Source: Seminavis robusta
Lineage: Eukaryota > Bacillariophyta > Bacillariophyceae > Naviculales > Naviculaceae
Direction: 5' to 3'
DNA: 64,000 nt
Assembly (NCBI GenBank): GCA_903772945.1
Contig: CAICTM010000259.1
Coordinates: forward strand, 1 to 64,000
The notes under the pieces are model-generated. The model ran no database searches, was not told the DNA's origin, and saw only the letters and a list, made by a program, of their open reading frames with translations. Below are positions 53,601-64,000 of the stretch, in pieces (positions within the stretch are counted from its first letter, which is position 1; each line of letters starts with the position of its first letter). The translations under genes and the position numbers were made by a program.

Positions 53601-56600
53601 TCAAGGTTTGGAGCCTGCAGCTATTCCACAAGCAGCAAGCTTAGCTTCTGCTGTGCCAAACCCTGCATTTCAACTTGATCCAACAGCTTCCCAACCTTTG
53701 TCACCCAATTTGGTTGTTCACACAGGTGGCCAAGCTCACGCCCCGAACTCCCTTCAGTCAAACCCAACCATTCTCATTCCAGGCAGTCCCATACTTCTTG
53801 TTGTTCCACCTGAGAGCCCAACTATCATGAGTCAGTCAAGCCCAGTGGCAAATCAAGCACTGTTAGCACCAGCTGCTTCTCCCAATCTGAATGTTCCACC
53901 TTCACAGGCCAAGCTTCCATCAGGTTCGTCCACACCTACCAGGGCTGGGCATGCTGTTGTATCCCCGGGAACTTCGGCAGCACTCATGGCATATGGAGGC
54001 ACTAATGCCTTGGAAGCAGCACCACAAGTCTCAAACCCTGGGCCCTCTACTCCCCAGTTAAACAATGCTCCAGCTGTCTTGCCACCAGCTCCTTCTGGTG
54101 CATTTTCAGATGTTTCAAAAGCAAGGGACGATGTGACTGGATGGCCCACTGCTAGTACCACGCCTAGCATTTCTCCAAGTGAATCTAATGCACCCACCCA
54201 AAGCAGCAGCCCTAGTTTTTCACCAAGCCTTGGTCCTAGCATCAGCAAGGCACCAAGCATGGACCCGAGCACTGGACCAAGCATAGTACCTAGTATCTTT
54301 CCAAGCACTTCCCCCAGCATCAGCCAGTTACCAAGCGCAAATCCCAGCTCTGTACCAAGTAGATCACCAAGTACCTCTCCCAGTTCAATGCCCAGTGAAC
54401 TGCCAAGTGAGTTTCCCAGTGAATATCCAAGTACAGCCCCAAGTGAAAGACCAAGTGAGAGCCCAAGTAGAACACCCAGTGCCACGCCAAGCAAATCCCC
54501 TACTGCAAGCCCAAGGCCCAGTGGTCTACCAAGCACTAATCCCAGTATTAGTCAGGCACCAAGCAGTGGTCCAAGTTCTAGCCCAAGTGCTGGACCAAGT
54601 GCTGGACCAAGTGATAGCCCCAGTTCAACTCCAAGTGAAGTCCCTACGTCGAGTGTCAAGCCCAGTGGTTTGCCAAGCTCAAGTCCCAGCATCAGCCATC
54701 TACCAAGCATTGTTCCAAGTTCAGACCCCAGTGGAATGCCAAGTGAAGCAAGTGATACACCTAGTGAGAGTCCTTGCAATGATCCCTTCTTGACTGTCAA
54801 TTCATACTATTATGTATCGTTCAGCACGAATGTCACAAACATATCTGATGGTTTGCTGGTTGCAGGATTCAGAGCTGGATATAATGCACTACCAAAACAG
54901 TCTTGTGCAGACAATCTTATTGGTGTCACAACTGAAAGACTTTTTACTAGAAAACAGCTCCCGCCATCAGAAACAAATACAGTAGGATTCAGAGTTGAGA
55001 CAAGGCAATCGTCATTTGGAAGTCTGTTCCAAAGTCCAGATGCAGTAGTATCATTTATTGATGCCCTCAACAGAGCTCTTGGAGGACAGACAACAGCAGT
55101 TGCGACAACAGTGAGTGATTCATTCACAACTGGAGGCCCCTCTGCTTCTGTTCCCACGGTCACGCCCGGTTTTCCCAGTGCCAAGCCGACAACTGGTACT
55201 CCCACCACCGGAACGCCCACCCGTGACTCCTGGAAATCCATCCATGAGACCCACCATGGAGCCCCACTGCTTCTGTTCCCACGGTCACGCCCGGTTTCCC
55301 AGTGCCAAGCCGACAAATGGCGCTCCAACCACGGAACGTCCACCGTGACTCCTGAAATCCATCCATAACCCACCACTGGAAGCCCCTCTTCTTCTGTTCC
55401 CACGTCACCCCGGTTTTCCCAGTGCCAAGCCGACAACTGGCACTCCCACCAACAGAACGCCCACCGTGACTCCTGGAAATCATCCATGAGACCCACACTG
55501 GAAGCCCCACTGCTTCTGTTCCCACGGTCACGCCCGGTTTTCCAGTGCCAAGCCGACAACTGGCACTCCCACCACCGAACGCCCACCGTGACTCTGGAAA
55601 TCCATCCATGAACCCACCACTGGAGGCCCCACTGCTTCTGTTCCCACGTCACGCCCGTTTTCCCAGGCCAAGCCGACAATGGTACTCCCACCACCGGAAC
55701 CCCACCGTGACTCCTGGAAATCCATCCATGACCCACCACTGGAGGCCCCCTGCTTCTGTTCCACGGTCACGCCCGTTTTCCCAGTGCCAAGCCGACAACT
55801 GGTACTCCCACCACCGGAACGCCCACCGTGACTCCTGGAAATCCATCCATGAGACCCACCACTGGAAGCCCCACTGCTTCTGTTCCCACGGTCACGCCCG
55901 GTTTTCCCAGTGCCAAGCCGACAACTGGCACTCCCACCACCGGAACGTCCACTGTGACTCCTGGAAATCCATCCATGAGACCCACCACTGGAAGCCCCTC
56001 TGCTTCTGTTCCCACGGTCACGCCCGGTTTTCCCAGTGCCAAGCCGACAACTGGCACTCCCACAACAGAACGCCCACCGTGACCTGGAAATCCATCCATG
56101 AGACCCACCACTGGAGGCCCCACTGCTTCTGTTCCCACGGTCACGCCCGTTTTCCCAGTGCCAAGCCGACAACTGGTACTCCCACCACCGGAACGCCCAC
56201 CTGACTCCTGGAAATCCATCCAGAGACCCACCACTGGAGCCCCACTGCTTCTGTTCCCACGGTCACGCCCGTTTCCCAGTGCCAAGCACAACTGGCACTC
56301 CCACCAAGAACGCCCACCGTGACTCCTGGAAATCCATCCATGAGACCCACCACTGAGAGGCCCCACTGCTTCTGTTCCCACGGTCACGCCCGGTTTTCCC
56401 AGTGCCAAGCTGACCACATGGCGCTCCAACCACGGAACGCCACGTGACTCCTGGAAATCCATCCATGAGACCCACCACTGGAAGCCCCTCTGCTTCTGTT
56501 CCCACGGTCACGCCCGTTTTCCCAGTGCCAAGCCGACAACTGGCACTCCCACCACAGAACGCCCACCTGACTCCTGGAAATCCATCCATGAGACCCACCC

Positions 56601-59600
56601 TGGAGCCCCACTGCTTCTGTTCCCACGGTCACCCCGGTTTTCCCAGTGCCAAGCCGACAACTGGCACTCCCCACCGGAACGCCCACCGTGACTCCTGGAA
56701 ATCCATCCATGAGACCCACCACTGGAAGCCCCACTGCTTCTGTTCCCACGGTCACGCCCGGTTTCCCAGTGCCAAGCCGACAAATGGCGCTCCAACCACT
56801 GGAACGTCCACTGTGACTCCTGGAAATCCATCCATGAGACCCACCACTGGAAGCCCCACTGCTTCTGTTCTCACCGTCACGCCCGTTTTCCCAGTGCCAA
56901 GCGACAACTGGTACTCCCACCACTGGGACGCTGACTGTGACTCCTGGAAGCCCAAGCACTCCCAACCCAAGCACTGCCAACCCAAGCACCGCCAACCCAA
57001 GCACGCCACCCAAGCACTGCCAACCCAAGCACTGCCAACCCAAGCACCGCCAACCCAAGCACCGCCAACCCAAGCACCGCCAACCCAAGCACGGCCGACC
57101 CAAGCACTGCCAACCCAAGCACTGCCAACCCAAGCACTGCCAACCCAAGCACTGCCAACCCTAGCACCTTGGATCAGAGTACTGTTGTGCCCACTAGTGC
57201 TATCCCTAGCACAACAAGTCCAAGCACCGGAACTCCCACAGCTGTTAGTCCTAGCACAGGCGGTCCCACAAATGTCAGTCCAAGCACTGGAAGTCCCACA
57301 GCTGTTAGCCCAAGTACTGGTGTTCCTACAACTGTCAGCCCAAGCACCGGAATACCTAGCACCTCTGCTCCAACTACTCTAAGCCCCAGCACCTCTGCTC
57401 CAAGCACTTTGAGCCCCAGCACAGGAACGCCAAGTACCTTGTCACCTAGTACTGCCAGCCCAACAACGGCTGTCCCCACCACTGGAGCCCCCACGGAAAG
57501 CTCCGGACCTAGTGCCCTGCCAAGCAGTAATCCCAGCAACAGCCAGGCTCCAAGCACCAGTCCAACACCAGACCCGAGCAATGCCCCATCTTTGGAGCCA
57601 TCCAAATCACCAAGCATCAGTCCTTCTCATATCCCTTCCAAGTTGCCATCATCGAGCCCAAGCAACATCCCATCTTCTGAGCCATCTATGTTGCCAAGTA
57701 TTAGTGCTGCTCCTTCCGCAATGCCCTCATCAAATCCAAGCATTGACCCCTCTTCCAAGCCATCAGTTCCACCATCAGACATGCCTTCAATGTTGCCATC
57801 AAATGTGCCTTCAATTGCACCATCTGTTCCGCCATCAGACACGCCTTCAACGGTGCCATCAAGTCTGCCAAGCGCAAGTCCTTCAGATACCCCTTCCAAG
57901 CTGCCATCATCCAAGCCATCGATGGTGCCATCAGATGTACCTTCCACTGCACCATCAGATGTGCCTTCCACTGCACCATCAGATGTGCCTTCCACTGCAC
58001 CATCAGCCATGCCCTCTGTCATACTTATAATTAATTCAAAGGCAGACCTGGACACGGCAATTGGGACTAACTGTGATGGGGACTTTTCACCAACGGGACC
58101 CTATGGTAAGATCATTATTCTGGTTTGAACTTGTCTCAGCAATACCAATATCCTTAGTTGTTCTCTATCAACACAGGTGCAATATCTGATTGTGAGTTCT
58201 ACATGCTCATGCTTTGGAAGCGATGATTCAACCTCTAACCATGCGTTGCCATATGCTTGAAAATCTGTATCGTCAGGGGATGTAAGCAGAGTGTCAGATT
58301 TTTCGAATGTAAGTGGTTTTAGGAAGAGAGTTTTTGAATGCTTAGGGACAGGAAGAACTGGCAGGCTCACTATATTTGCATTGATTCACAGCTGTTCAAA
58401 GACTGCACCACTTTCAACGAGAACATAACTGCTTGGACGACTGGCCAAGTAACCTCAATGCATAGTACCTTTTATTCTGCACCAAGTTTCAACCAAAATC
58501 TCGACAGCTGGGATACCAGTTCAGTAGTTTCTTTCAGCGGTACATTTGATTCGGTAAGTCTTATCTGCAGTTCATCTAGTGTATCAAATTTTGAAAAGTT
58601 TCTATATGTATGTTGTAAGCTCATCACTAGTCTTTTGTGATTCTGAAAGGCGACATCATTCACAGGAGCTGGGCTTTCATCTTGGAAAACTAGCAGTGCA
58701 CAAACGTTTGACTTTATATTTTATGATGCATCCAATTTTAATGAAGGTGCGTGAGTCGCTTGAAGAGTGATTGCTGGAGATTTTTCAACTACTAGTGCTA
58801 ACGTTCCTTCCTTTGACCCTTAAAAGACGTCTCAAGCTGGGATGTGTCAAGCGTTACAAGCATGGAAGGTATGTTTGCCTTGGCAAAAAACTTCAACCAA
58901 AATATTGGATCTTGGGATGTCAGTTCTGTGTTGACCTTTGAAGTAGCATTCCATGGTGCTAGTGCTTTCAATGCTGATCTATCTAATTGGGACACTAGCA
59001 AGGTCACAAACATGGCAGCTATGTTTTTGGATGCTACCTCCTTTGACATTGACATATCTGGATGGGATGTCAGTTCAGTTACAACGTTTTCAAGTGCATT
59101 CAGGAATGCTACAAACTTCAACATTGATATATCTGGATGGGATGTCAGTTCTGTTAGCTATTTTTATTCAACATTCAAGGGTGCGACTTCCTTCAACATT
59201 GATATATCAAGATGGGATACAAGCCAGGTTAAAGCCATGAAATGGATGTTTGATGGCGCTACTTCCTTCGACATTGATATATCTGGATGGGATGTCAGTT
59301 CTGTTGCAGACTTTCAATATGCATTCAATGGTGCGGCTTCGTTCAACCAAGACTTGAACCCATGGGGCACCAAAATCACCACCAATCCGTATCCACCTTC
59401 TACAGAATATATGTTCAATGGAACCTCGTGTCCCAGCACAGCAGATCCAGACCTCTCAGCAAGTCCCAAGGGGCCTTTTTGCTCTGTTTTACCTACAAGT
59501 ATGCCAAGTGATCTGCCAAGTTCTAGTCCCAGCTCAAGTCAGTCACCTAGTGTACGTTATATACAACAGATTTTTCATTATTCAGACCTGAGAGCAGCAC

Positions 59601-60631
59601 TGGGAACCAACTGCGATGGGGACTTTTCACCAACAGGACCCTACGGTAAGATCATTTTTTGTGGTTGGAACTCGTCTTTACAATTCAGTTGCCTTATATG
59701 TTCTCTATCAACACAGGTGCAATATCTGATTGTGAGTTCTACATATAGCTCATGCTTTGAAGTGATGATTCAACCCTAACCATACATCTTAATCAACATG
59801 TTGCTTGGAAACAGGGGATGTAAGCAGAGTGTCATACTTTGAAGGTGTAAGTAGTTATGATGGACAAATTGCTGGAATGGTTCAAGACAGTTGAAGTTGC
59901 AGCTCACTATTTACATTGATTGACAGCTGTTCCGATTCTGCTACACATTCAATGAGGACATATCTGGCTGGACAACCAGCAAAGTTACCACAATGAGGAG
60001 TACCTTTCGCCGTGCAAGTGCATTCAACCAAGACATCTCAAGTTGGGATGTGTCAAGCGTTACAACAATGGCTAATTTGTTTTTGAATGCAACATCTTTC
60101 AATGTTGATATATCGGGCTGGGATACAAGCCAGGTCACAACGTTGAATTCCATGTTTAAGGGTGCTACTTCCTTCGACATTGACATATCTGGATGGGATG
60201 TCAGTTCTGTTACTGGTGGGAATCTAGGGGATGGGTTTCAATCTGCCTTCAATGGCGCATCTTCATTCAACCAAGACTTGAACACATGGGGCTCCAAAAT
60301 CACCAGTACAATAGTTCCTACAACATCAATGTTCACTGGAACCTCGTGTCCTAGCACAGCAGATCCAGACCTCTCTGCAAGTCCCAAGGGGCCTTTTTGC
60401 TCTTTTTTACCTACAAGTATGCCAAGTGATCTGCCTAGCAATGCCCCATCTTTGGAGCCATCTACGCTGCCAAGCATTAGTGCTGCTCCTTCCAGATTGC
60501 CCTCATCAAGCCCAATCATTGCCCCTTCGTCCAAGCCCTCAGAGTCACCAAGCACAAGCCCCTCCAAGCTTCCGTCAGCCATCCCCAGCCTCTCCAACTG
60601 GCCATCAGATGCGCCTTCAATGGCACCATAG
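50692..60631 (+). CDS. Large surface protein: TM anchor, PSxxPS and PT stalks, two BspA (DUF285) domains
   Basis: The exons are 50692-51403, 51566-51866, 51999-58105, 58177-58191, 58277-58308, 58392-58553, 58650-58746, 58827-59645, 59717-59731, 59815-59846 and 59937-60631. All junctions are GT..AG and agree in phase outside the minisatellite. Start: CACCATGAACG. An acidic N-terminus (about 1-140) is followed by Ala/Gly-rich DNA and a hydrophobic stretch in exon 2 (about 240-285), a likely TM anchor. Next come an ectodomain with an SRRRL site, a PSxxPS tract (54.16-54.78 kb), a small domain (54.78-55.13 kb), a 42-residue repeat array, NPSTA repeats and more PSxxPS. Two BspA-type repeat regions follow, with the motif W-D-V/T-S-x-V and SFNxDISGWD. 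BspA repeats mediate surface adhesion in bacteria and protists. The exact length is unknown because the array is frame-disturbed. Confidence 0.75.
55140..56938 (+). repeat. 126-bp minisatellite encoding a 42-residue Pro/Thr stalk repeat, about 15 copies
   Basis: The unit translates as PTVTPGFPSAKPTTGTPTTG followed by TPTVTPGNPSMRPTTGGPTA and SV. About 15 copies occur. Individual copies lack one to several bases, mostly in homopolymer runs, so the frame changes repeatedly within the array, while the flanking 3.1-kb and 0.9-kb open frames are clean and lie in the same frame. Confidence 0.85.
56955..57165 (+). repeat. 15-bp tandem repeat encoding NPSTA pentapeptides
   Basis: About 13-14 units of CCAAGCACYGCCAAC follow the 126-bp array. 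They grade into PSTxxPST-type codons and then into PSxxPS tetrads by about 57.5 kb. One unit near 57,003 is disturbed. Confidence 0.8.
58177..58191 (+). other. 15-nt micro-exon, first copy
   Basis: GTGCAATATCTGATT lies between CAACACAG and GTGAGTTC. It restores phase and encodes A-I-S-D, with split codons on both sides. The identical micro-exon recurs at 59717-59731 before the second BspA domain. Confidence 0.7.
59717..59731 (+). other. 15-nt micro-exon, second copy
   Basis: Identical to the micro-exon at 58177, with the same acceptor (TCTATCAACACAG) and donor (GTGAGTTCTACAT) contexts. The preceding introns are also alike (GTAAGATCATT start), showing duplication of an exon-intron block. Confidence 0.7.
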
Positions 60632-61143
60632 GATGTATCCTCCATTCCACCATCAAACGTGAGTGCCCTCACTTCTACTAAGAGCACCAGTCCTTCGGAC
60701 ACCCCTTCATCGTAGCAATCAATGGAGCCATCGGATATGCCCTCAGTGGCGCCATCTCCTTAGATCTATGTTCATGATGTAGCTGTTTCGATGGATGTTC
60801 TGTCAAGTTGCTGAAGCATTCACAGAATTGGATGGCTCACCAAAATCAGCTTGCGCTGCACGTGCATGTGGAAGTTGCTTTCATTCTGAGGGAGCTGGAA
60901 GCCTGCATCCAAGTTCAGCCTGACTGTTTCTATCTAGTGACTAAAAAGTGATACTATACCGGTAGACATGCCATTATTACTACTGCAGCATTCGCCTCCC
61001 ACCTGGAAAGTCCAACTATCCATGCATGGCGCGGGCTCGCAGTACTCCTGTATCCGGACACGAATCACTCCATAGCACTGCACACCTTCTGCAAAAATTG
61101 TCCTGATGTCTTCTACGGAACATGGTCAGCACACTGTAGCTGC
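60632..61143. other. Relic PSxxPS tail and convergent 3' spacer
   Basis: Directly after the TAG at 60629-60631 the same frame continues as recognisable Pro/Ser codons (DVSSIPPSNVSALTSTK, then SPSDTPSS and QSMEPSDMPSVAPSP) for about 140 bp, interrupted by two further stops. The PSxxPS tail was therefore once longer. The rest, to 61143, is the shared 3' spacer with no recognisable element. Confidence 0.6.
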
Positions 61144-61827
61144 CTAAGGGCTGATCCAGTCGAGGAATCCACTTTGATTGTTCTTGTTGTTGCTGCTTTC
61201 GCTATTAATTCCGGCAGCAGCTCTGGCCGCCTTTCGTTGTCGCAGTAGGCATCCAAAGACGATTCCGTGTAGGGTCCAAAAGAAGGTTGTCAAAAAGACA
61301 CAGACACTGAACTGCCCGTACCATCCATGTTCTTCTAGCTCTCGTCCTTCTTCGGTTTGAATCGCCCCCAATCCCGCGACGAGAATGAGCGTCAAAAAGG
61401 CCAAATGGGTAAAGACAAACAAGGCACCTTGTAGAGCTCCGAAGTCGGCGTTGCGTCCCAGGACAAAATTGCCATGAAGAATCATGGCCAGGAAAAGTGC
61501 CGTGGCATACACGTAGACAAATATCACACTACCTCGACCCTGTGGTTCTTCTTCGTCGCCGCTGGCACCGTTGCCGCCAAACCACCACCAGGGCGTCTGA
61601 TCGCCACTGCCTTGTTCGTTATTGCCGCCCCACCAATTGCCATTGGCATTATTATTGTTGTTGTTATTGTTGTTGTTGTCATTGTCGCCACCGCCTTCGC
61701 CGACATGAGTGGACCGTGCCACCGTCATGATGAGCAGAGGCAACAGCACCGTCGCAGCGGCCGCGACATTCCATCCCATCAAGAAGGAATCGGACTTGAG
61801 TTCACTCGAACTTGGGATGCCAAACAT
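61144..61827 (-). CDS. Four-TM membrane protein, unknown family
   Basis: A single exon of 227 residues. There are four hydrophobic segments: about 19-36 (WNVAAAATVLLPLLIMTVA), 100-122 (VIFVYVYATALFLAMILHG), 131-152 (ALFVFTHLAFLTLILVAGL) and 170-192 (FSVCVFLTTFFWTLHGIVFG). The loop between the first two is polar, with a ten-residue Asn run and a Trp/Gly-rich WWGGNN/WWWFGGN patch. The tail is basic, then Ser/Asn-rich. The 4-TM topology recalls MARVEL-type vesicle proteins, but I see no signature, so the family stays open. Confidence 0.75.
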   Translation of the reverse strand: MFGIPSSSELKSDSFLMGWNVAAAATVLLPLLIMTVARSTHVGEGGGDNDNNNNNNNNNNANGNWWGGNNEQGSGDQTPWWWFGGNGASGDEEEPQGRGSVIFVYVYATALFLAMILHGNFVLGRNADFGALQGALFVFTHLAFLTLILVAGLGAIQTEEGRELEEHGWYGQFSVCVFLTTFFWTLHGIVFGCLLRQRKAARAAAGINSESSNNKNNQSGFLDWISP

Positions 61828-62831
61828 GATTTACTTGTTATTGTAGCTAGCTAGCTAGCTGATGTTCTTTATTAGTGTTGACTCGAGTCTTCTTGCGTTT
61901 TGTGGCTTCGTGGTTTGGTATTTTGGCATTGGTCCTTGTGGGTCGTTCGCATCCATTTCTGTGAGTGGCACCGTTGGCGCACCACTTTCCTCCGTTTTCC
62001 ACGATGCGAGCCGGAGGATCCACATCTTTTTTCTCCATACTGTAGCAGCTCTTTGGTTTCTTTCATCTTTGCGGTTGCCTTGGCAAGGCATTGTTGTCTG
62101 CAATCTCTGCAATCTCTGCAATCTCTGCAATCTCATTGTTATTCCTGTGTCTTTTCCCGGCCCTTTTTTATTCCTTCTCCCATCAATTCTGGCCAGCCAC
62201 CAAGCAGGCCCCGTCATGGGTATCAATGAAACCCTACCGTACCGTACTCGATACTGCCTGGAAGACACTCTAAACTCACCGCTCTTCCAAGACAATGGGA
62301 GTTTAGATTAGGTAGAATATCAAAGAATGACTCGCTCCACTCAGTGCCATTTTTGCGACGCTATTGTCTCTTGTTGCGGTAAACTGCTGCAAAAAGACAC
62401 TCAAGTTCTGGCACCAATGCTACTAACGCCATGGGCATTCCCACCCCATTCTGTACTGGAACAGAGTCAAGATCAATATGTCTAAATAGTGACACAATTT
62501 GGTACTGTAGGCACGAAACCAACCCCATCGTAATGTGCCCTGCATCACCAACCATAGGCAATCTTCCTCTTGAAATTAGGTCACAGCTGCCTCCTGCCAA
62601 TCACAACCTGCCAATGCTAGTCTATGCTGGTGGTACATGCTTTCAGACGAAACCAGCCTCCAATCGTTCGCCCAAGAGTTTCCACTACTAATATAGCACA
62701 CTGAAGGGGGTCTACTAGTCTACAGAAGCCGGCAGAGGGCCAGAATGCTACATGTACTGATGGGAGGCACTATAGAGCCTTGAGATGAATCGACTCCAAC
62801 TTCAAAACACAGCAACTAGGCGGCTTTAAAT
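61828..62831. other. Intergenic, no gene recognised
   Basis: It spans from the 5' end of the four-TM gene to the 3' end of the SPFH gene. A CTAGCTAGCTAG run lies at 61,846-61,860 and four tandem copies of CTGCAATCT at 62,098-62,134. Overlapping open frames on both strands at 61.85-62.3 kb are mutually exclusive and unsupported. Confidence 0.5.
62098..62134. repeat. 9-bp tandem repeat
   Basis: Four perfect copies of CTGCAATCT. The length is a multiple of three, but no gene is seen there. Confidence 0.85.
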
Positions 62832-64000
62832 TCACGTTGCCTCCTCAATACAATCCAACATGGGAGATCCCGGTCCTCGCATGACAACATTGGACATGTA
62901 GGCGGGTTCCTGCCCAAAGAAAAACTTGTCCGAGGGCTTGATTGCCGCGGAAGACATCTTCAGTCGTTCCAGTTGAACCGCAACTTCCGAACTCTGCAAC
63001 AGCTCCGCGGCTTGCCTCGATCCCTGGGCACGAAGAATCTCGGCGGCCTTGGATCCTTCGGCACGGATCCTTTCTGCATCTCCTTCCGCTTTGGCCCGAA
63101 CCATGGTAGCAATGGCTTCCGAATCCGCAGTGATCTTGCGAGTGACAGCCTCTGCTTCCGCGGCAACTTTCATGGCCTTGGCTTCTCCCCGAGCCTTGGT
63201 TTCCGATTCAAGTGCTTTGGCACTGGCAACCGCACCCGATGCCAAGGAGGCTGTCAGTTGGCTATCCACAGGGTTGGCGGAAATTACGTTGATGCTCAAG
63301 ATTTGGACTCCGAACTTGCTCGTGACTTGATTGGCCTGGGCCACAGTCGCTGCCATTCGTTCCGTATCAAACATGGGGTTGTTCTCGCTCCTTTTGTTGG
63401 TTTGCGCCTCGTCTCTCATTTCTGATTCTGGCTCATCTGCATCTCCTGCTGGCAAGCCAGATTCCTCCTTGGATTCCATCCTGCGCTTGGCTGCAGCAGC
63501 ATGGTGAAAGGAGTCCGAGTAGTTGACGGAACCAATAAAGGCAGCCAAAGATGCAACTGCTTGCTTGAGAAGATCACTGCGAAGCTTGGTAATGTCGGCA
63601 GAAATGCTGTCCTGACCTGCGGCTGCCATGGTCTCTGCAGCCCTTGTCGCAGCAACCTTCACATCTTGGATTTGCCAGACGACTGTGCTCGAAACCGACA
63701 TGATGATGTTGTCGGCGCTGATAGTCTGATGGGTCGTCGAAGCATCAGTGAAGTATCGTGAGCAAAATCACCTTTTAAATATTACAATCCGCCACCCAAC
63801 CACACGAGTTCATGCATACTCACCTCAATTTCCTTCAAGTCACTGGTCTGGATCTTTTTGGTAATGAACTTTTCAAACTTCCACTTGGCATGGTTCAATA
63901 AATGAGTTGCCCCTCCATCCAAGATGACTTGAGAGCCGTTGTTTTGTGTAATGGCCGCATACCCTTCGTTCACAGTGAGAATGGTGTACGGACCAATTTC
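62832..64000 (-). CDS. SPFH/band 7 (stomatin-prohibitin-flotillin) protein, 5' part outside window
   Basis: The exons are 62832-63725 and 63824 to beyond the window edge (at 64000 the frame reads EIGPYTILTVNEGYA). The intron GAG/GTGAGT to CATCAG/ACT is in phase 0. The visible 356 residues cover an SPFH core (KFEKFITKKIQTSDLKEIE, joined to TISADNIIMSVSSTVVWQIQ) and a long Ala/Glu/Lys coiled coil (ETKARGEAKAMKVAAEAEAV, then AERIRAEGSKAAEILRAQG), ending LDCIEEAT. SPFH proteins form large membrane-bound oligomers in organelle or plasma membranes. An insertion rich in Lys/Glu (about 63,390-63,490) is not typical. The membrane anchor and true start lie to the right, so subfamily and location cannot be decided. 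Confidence 0.85.

Noticed and set aside
53853-54536. Long Gly/Leu-rich open frames antisense to the PSxxPS tract
   Set aside because: PS-codon repeats leave the opposite strand open by composition. The same holds for 57,174-58,055 and for 29,302-29,832 opposite the LRR stalk.
55140-56938. A CRISPR-like array because of regular direct repeats
   Set aside because: The repeats are contiguous 126-bp units without unique spacers, encode a Pro/Thr protein repeat, and lie inside a eukaryotic gene.
61862-62311. Overlapping open frames on both strands near 62 kb
   Set aside because: Mutually exclusive, low complexity around the 9-bp repeat, and no recognisable domain.

Overview
This window is nuclear DNA of a photosynthetic stramenopile, most likely a raphid pennate diatom of the Seminavis/Phaeodactylum type. 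That placement is an inference from content: secreted and membrane proteins built on PSxxPS repeats, BspA-type (DUF285) surface repeats, an LRR ectodomain protein with a PT-rich stalk, a DUF6824 protein, and a triose-phosphate isomerase fused to an SMP30/gluconolactonase domain behind a plastid-type leader. Introns are short (about 70-140 bp) with GT..AG ends. Genes lie on both strands with 0.3-3 kb spacers.

Layout. 0.1-13.9 kb (minus): one very large secreted-protein gene that reconstructs as 14 exons, all in phase, encoding about 4,163 residues. It has seven six-bladed tectonin-type beta-propellers separated by cysteine modules. 14-16.9 kb: gene-poor DNA with palindromes and a mosaic repeat. 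16.9-21.5 kb: unrecognised or decayed open frames. 21.7-22.3 kb: a Harbinger-like MITE. 22.5-24.6 kb (minus): TPI-SMP30 fusion. 25.9-27.8 kb (plus): coiled-coil nuclear-type protein. 28.2-31.0 kb (minus): type II membrane LRR protein. 33.1-36.1 kb (plus): NhaC-family Na+/H+ antiporter homologue. 37.6-38.7 kb (minus): DUF6824 protein. 39.1-40.4 kb (minus): GT10 fucosyltransferase. 40.75-41.6 kb (plus): small secreted Cys-rich protein. 43.4-45.6 kb (plus): SLC6 transporter. 46-50 kb: repeat-rich block with a 5'-truncated non-LTR (LINE) relic, tandem duplications, a second MITE and another copy of the mosaic repeat. 50.7-60.6 kb (plus): a large surface-protein gene with a minisatellite-encoded stalk and two BspA domains. 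61.1-61.8 kb (minus): four-TM protein. 62.8 kb to the right edge (minus): SPFH/band 7 protein, cut by the window.

There is no operon logic. The common theme is extracellular and surface proteins: the propeller protein, the BspA protein, the LRR protein, the Cys-rich protein, and a Golgi fucosyltransferase that could decorate such glycoproteins. Both giant proteins carry an R-x-L tripeptide after an acidic N-terminal stretch, the motif at which diatom silaffin-type precursors are processed. The most unusual object is the seven-propeller protein. The internal duplication history of the BspA gene, with its duplicated 15-nt micro-exons and 126-bp array, comes second.
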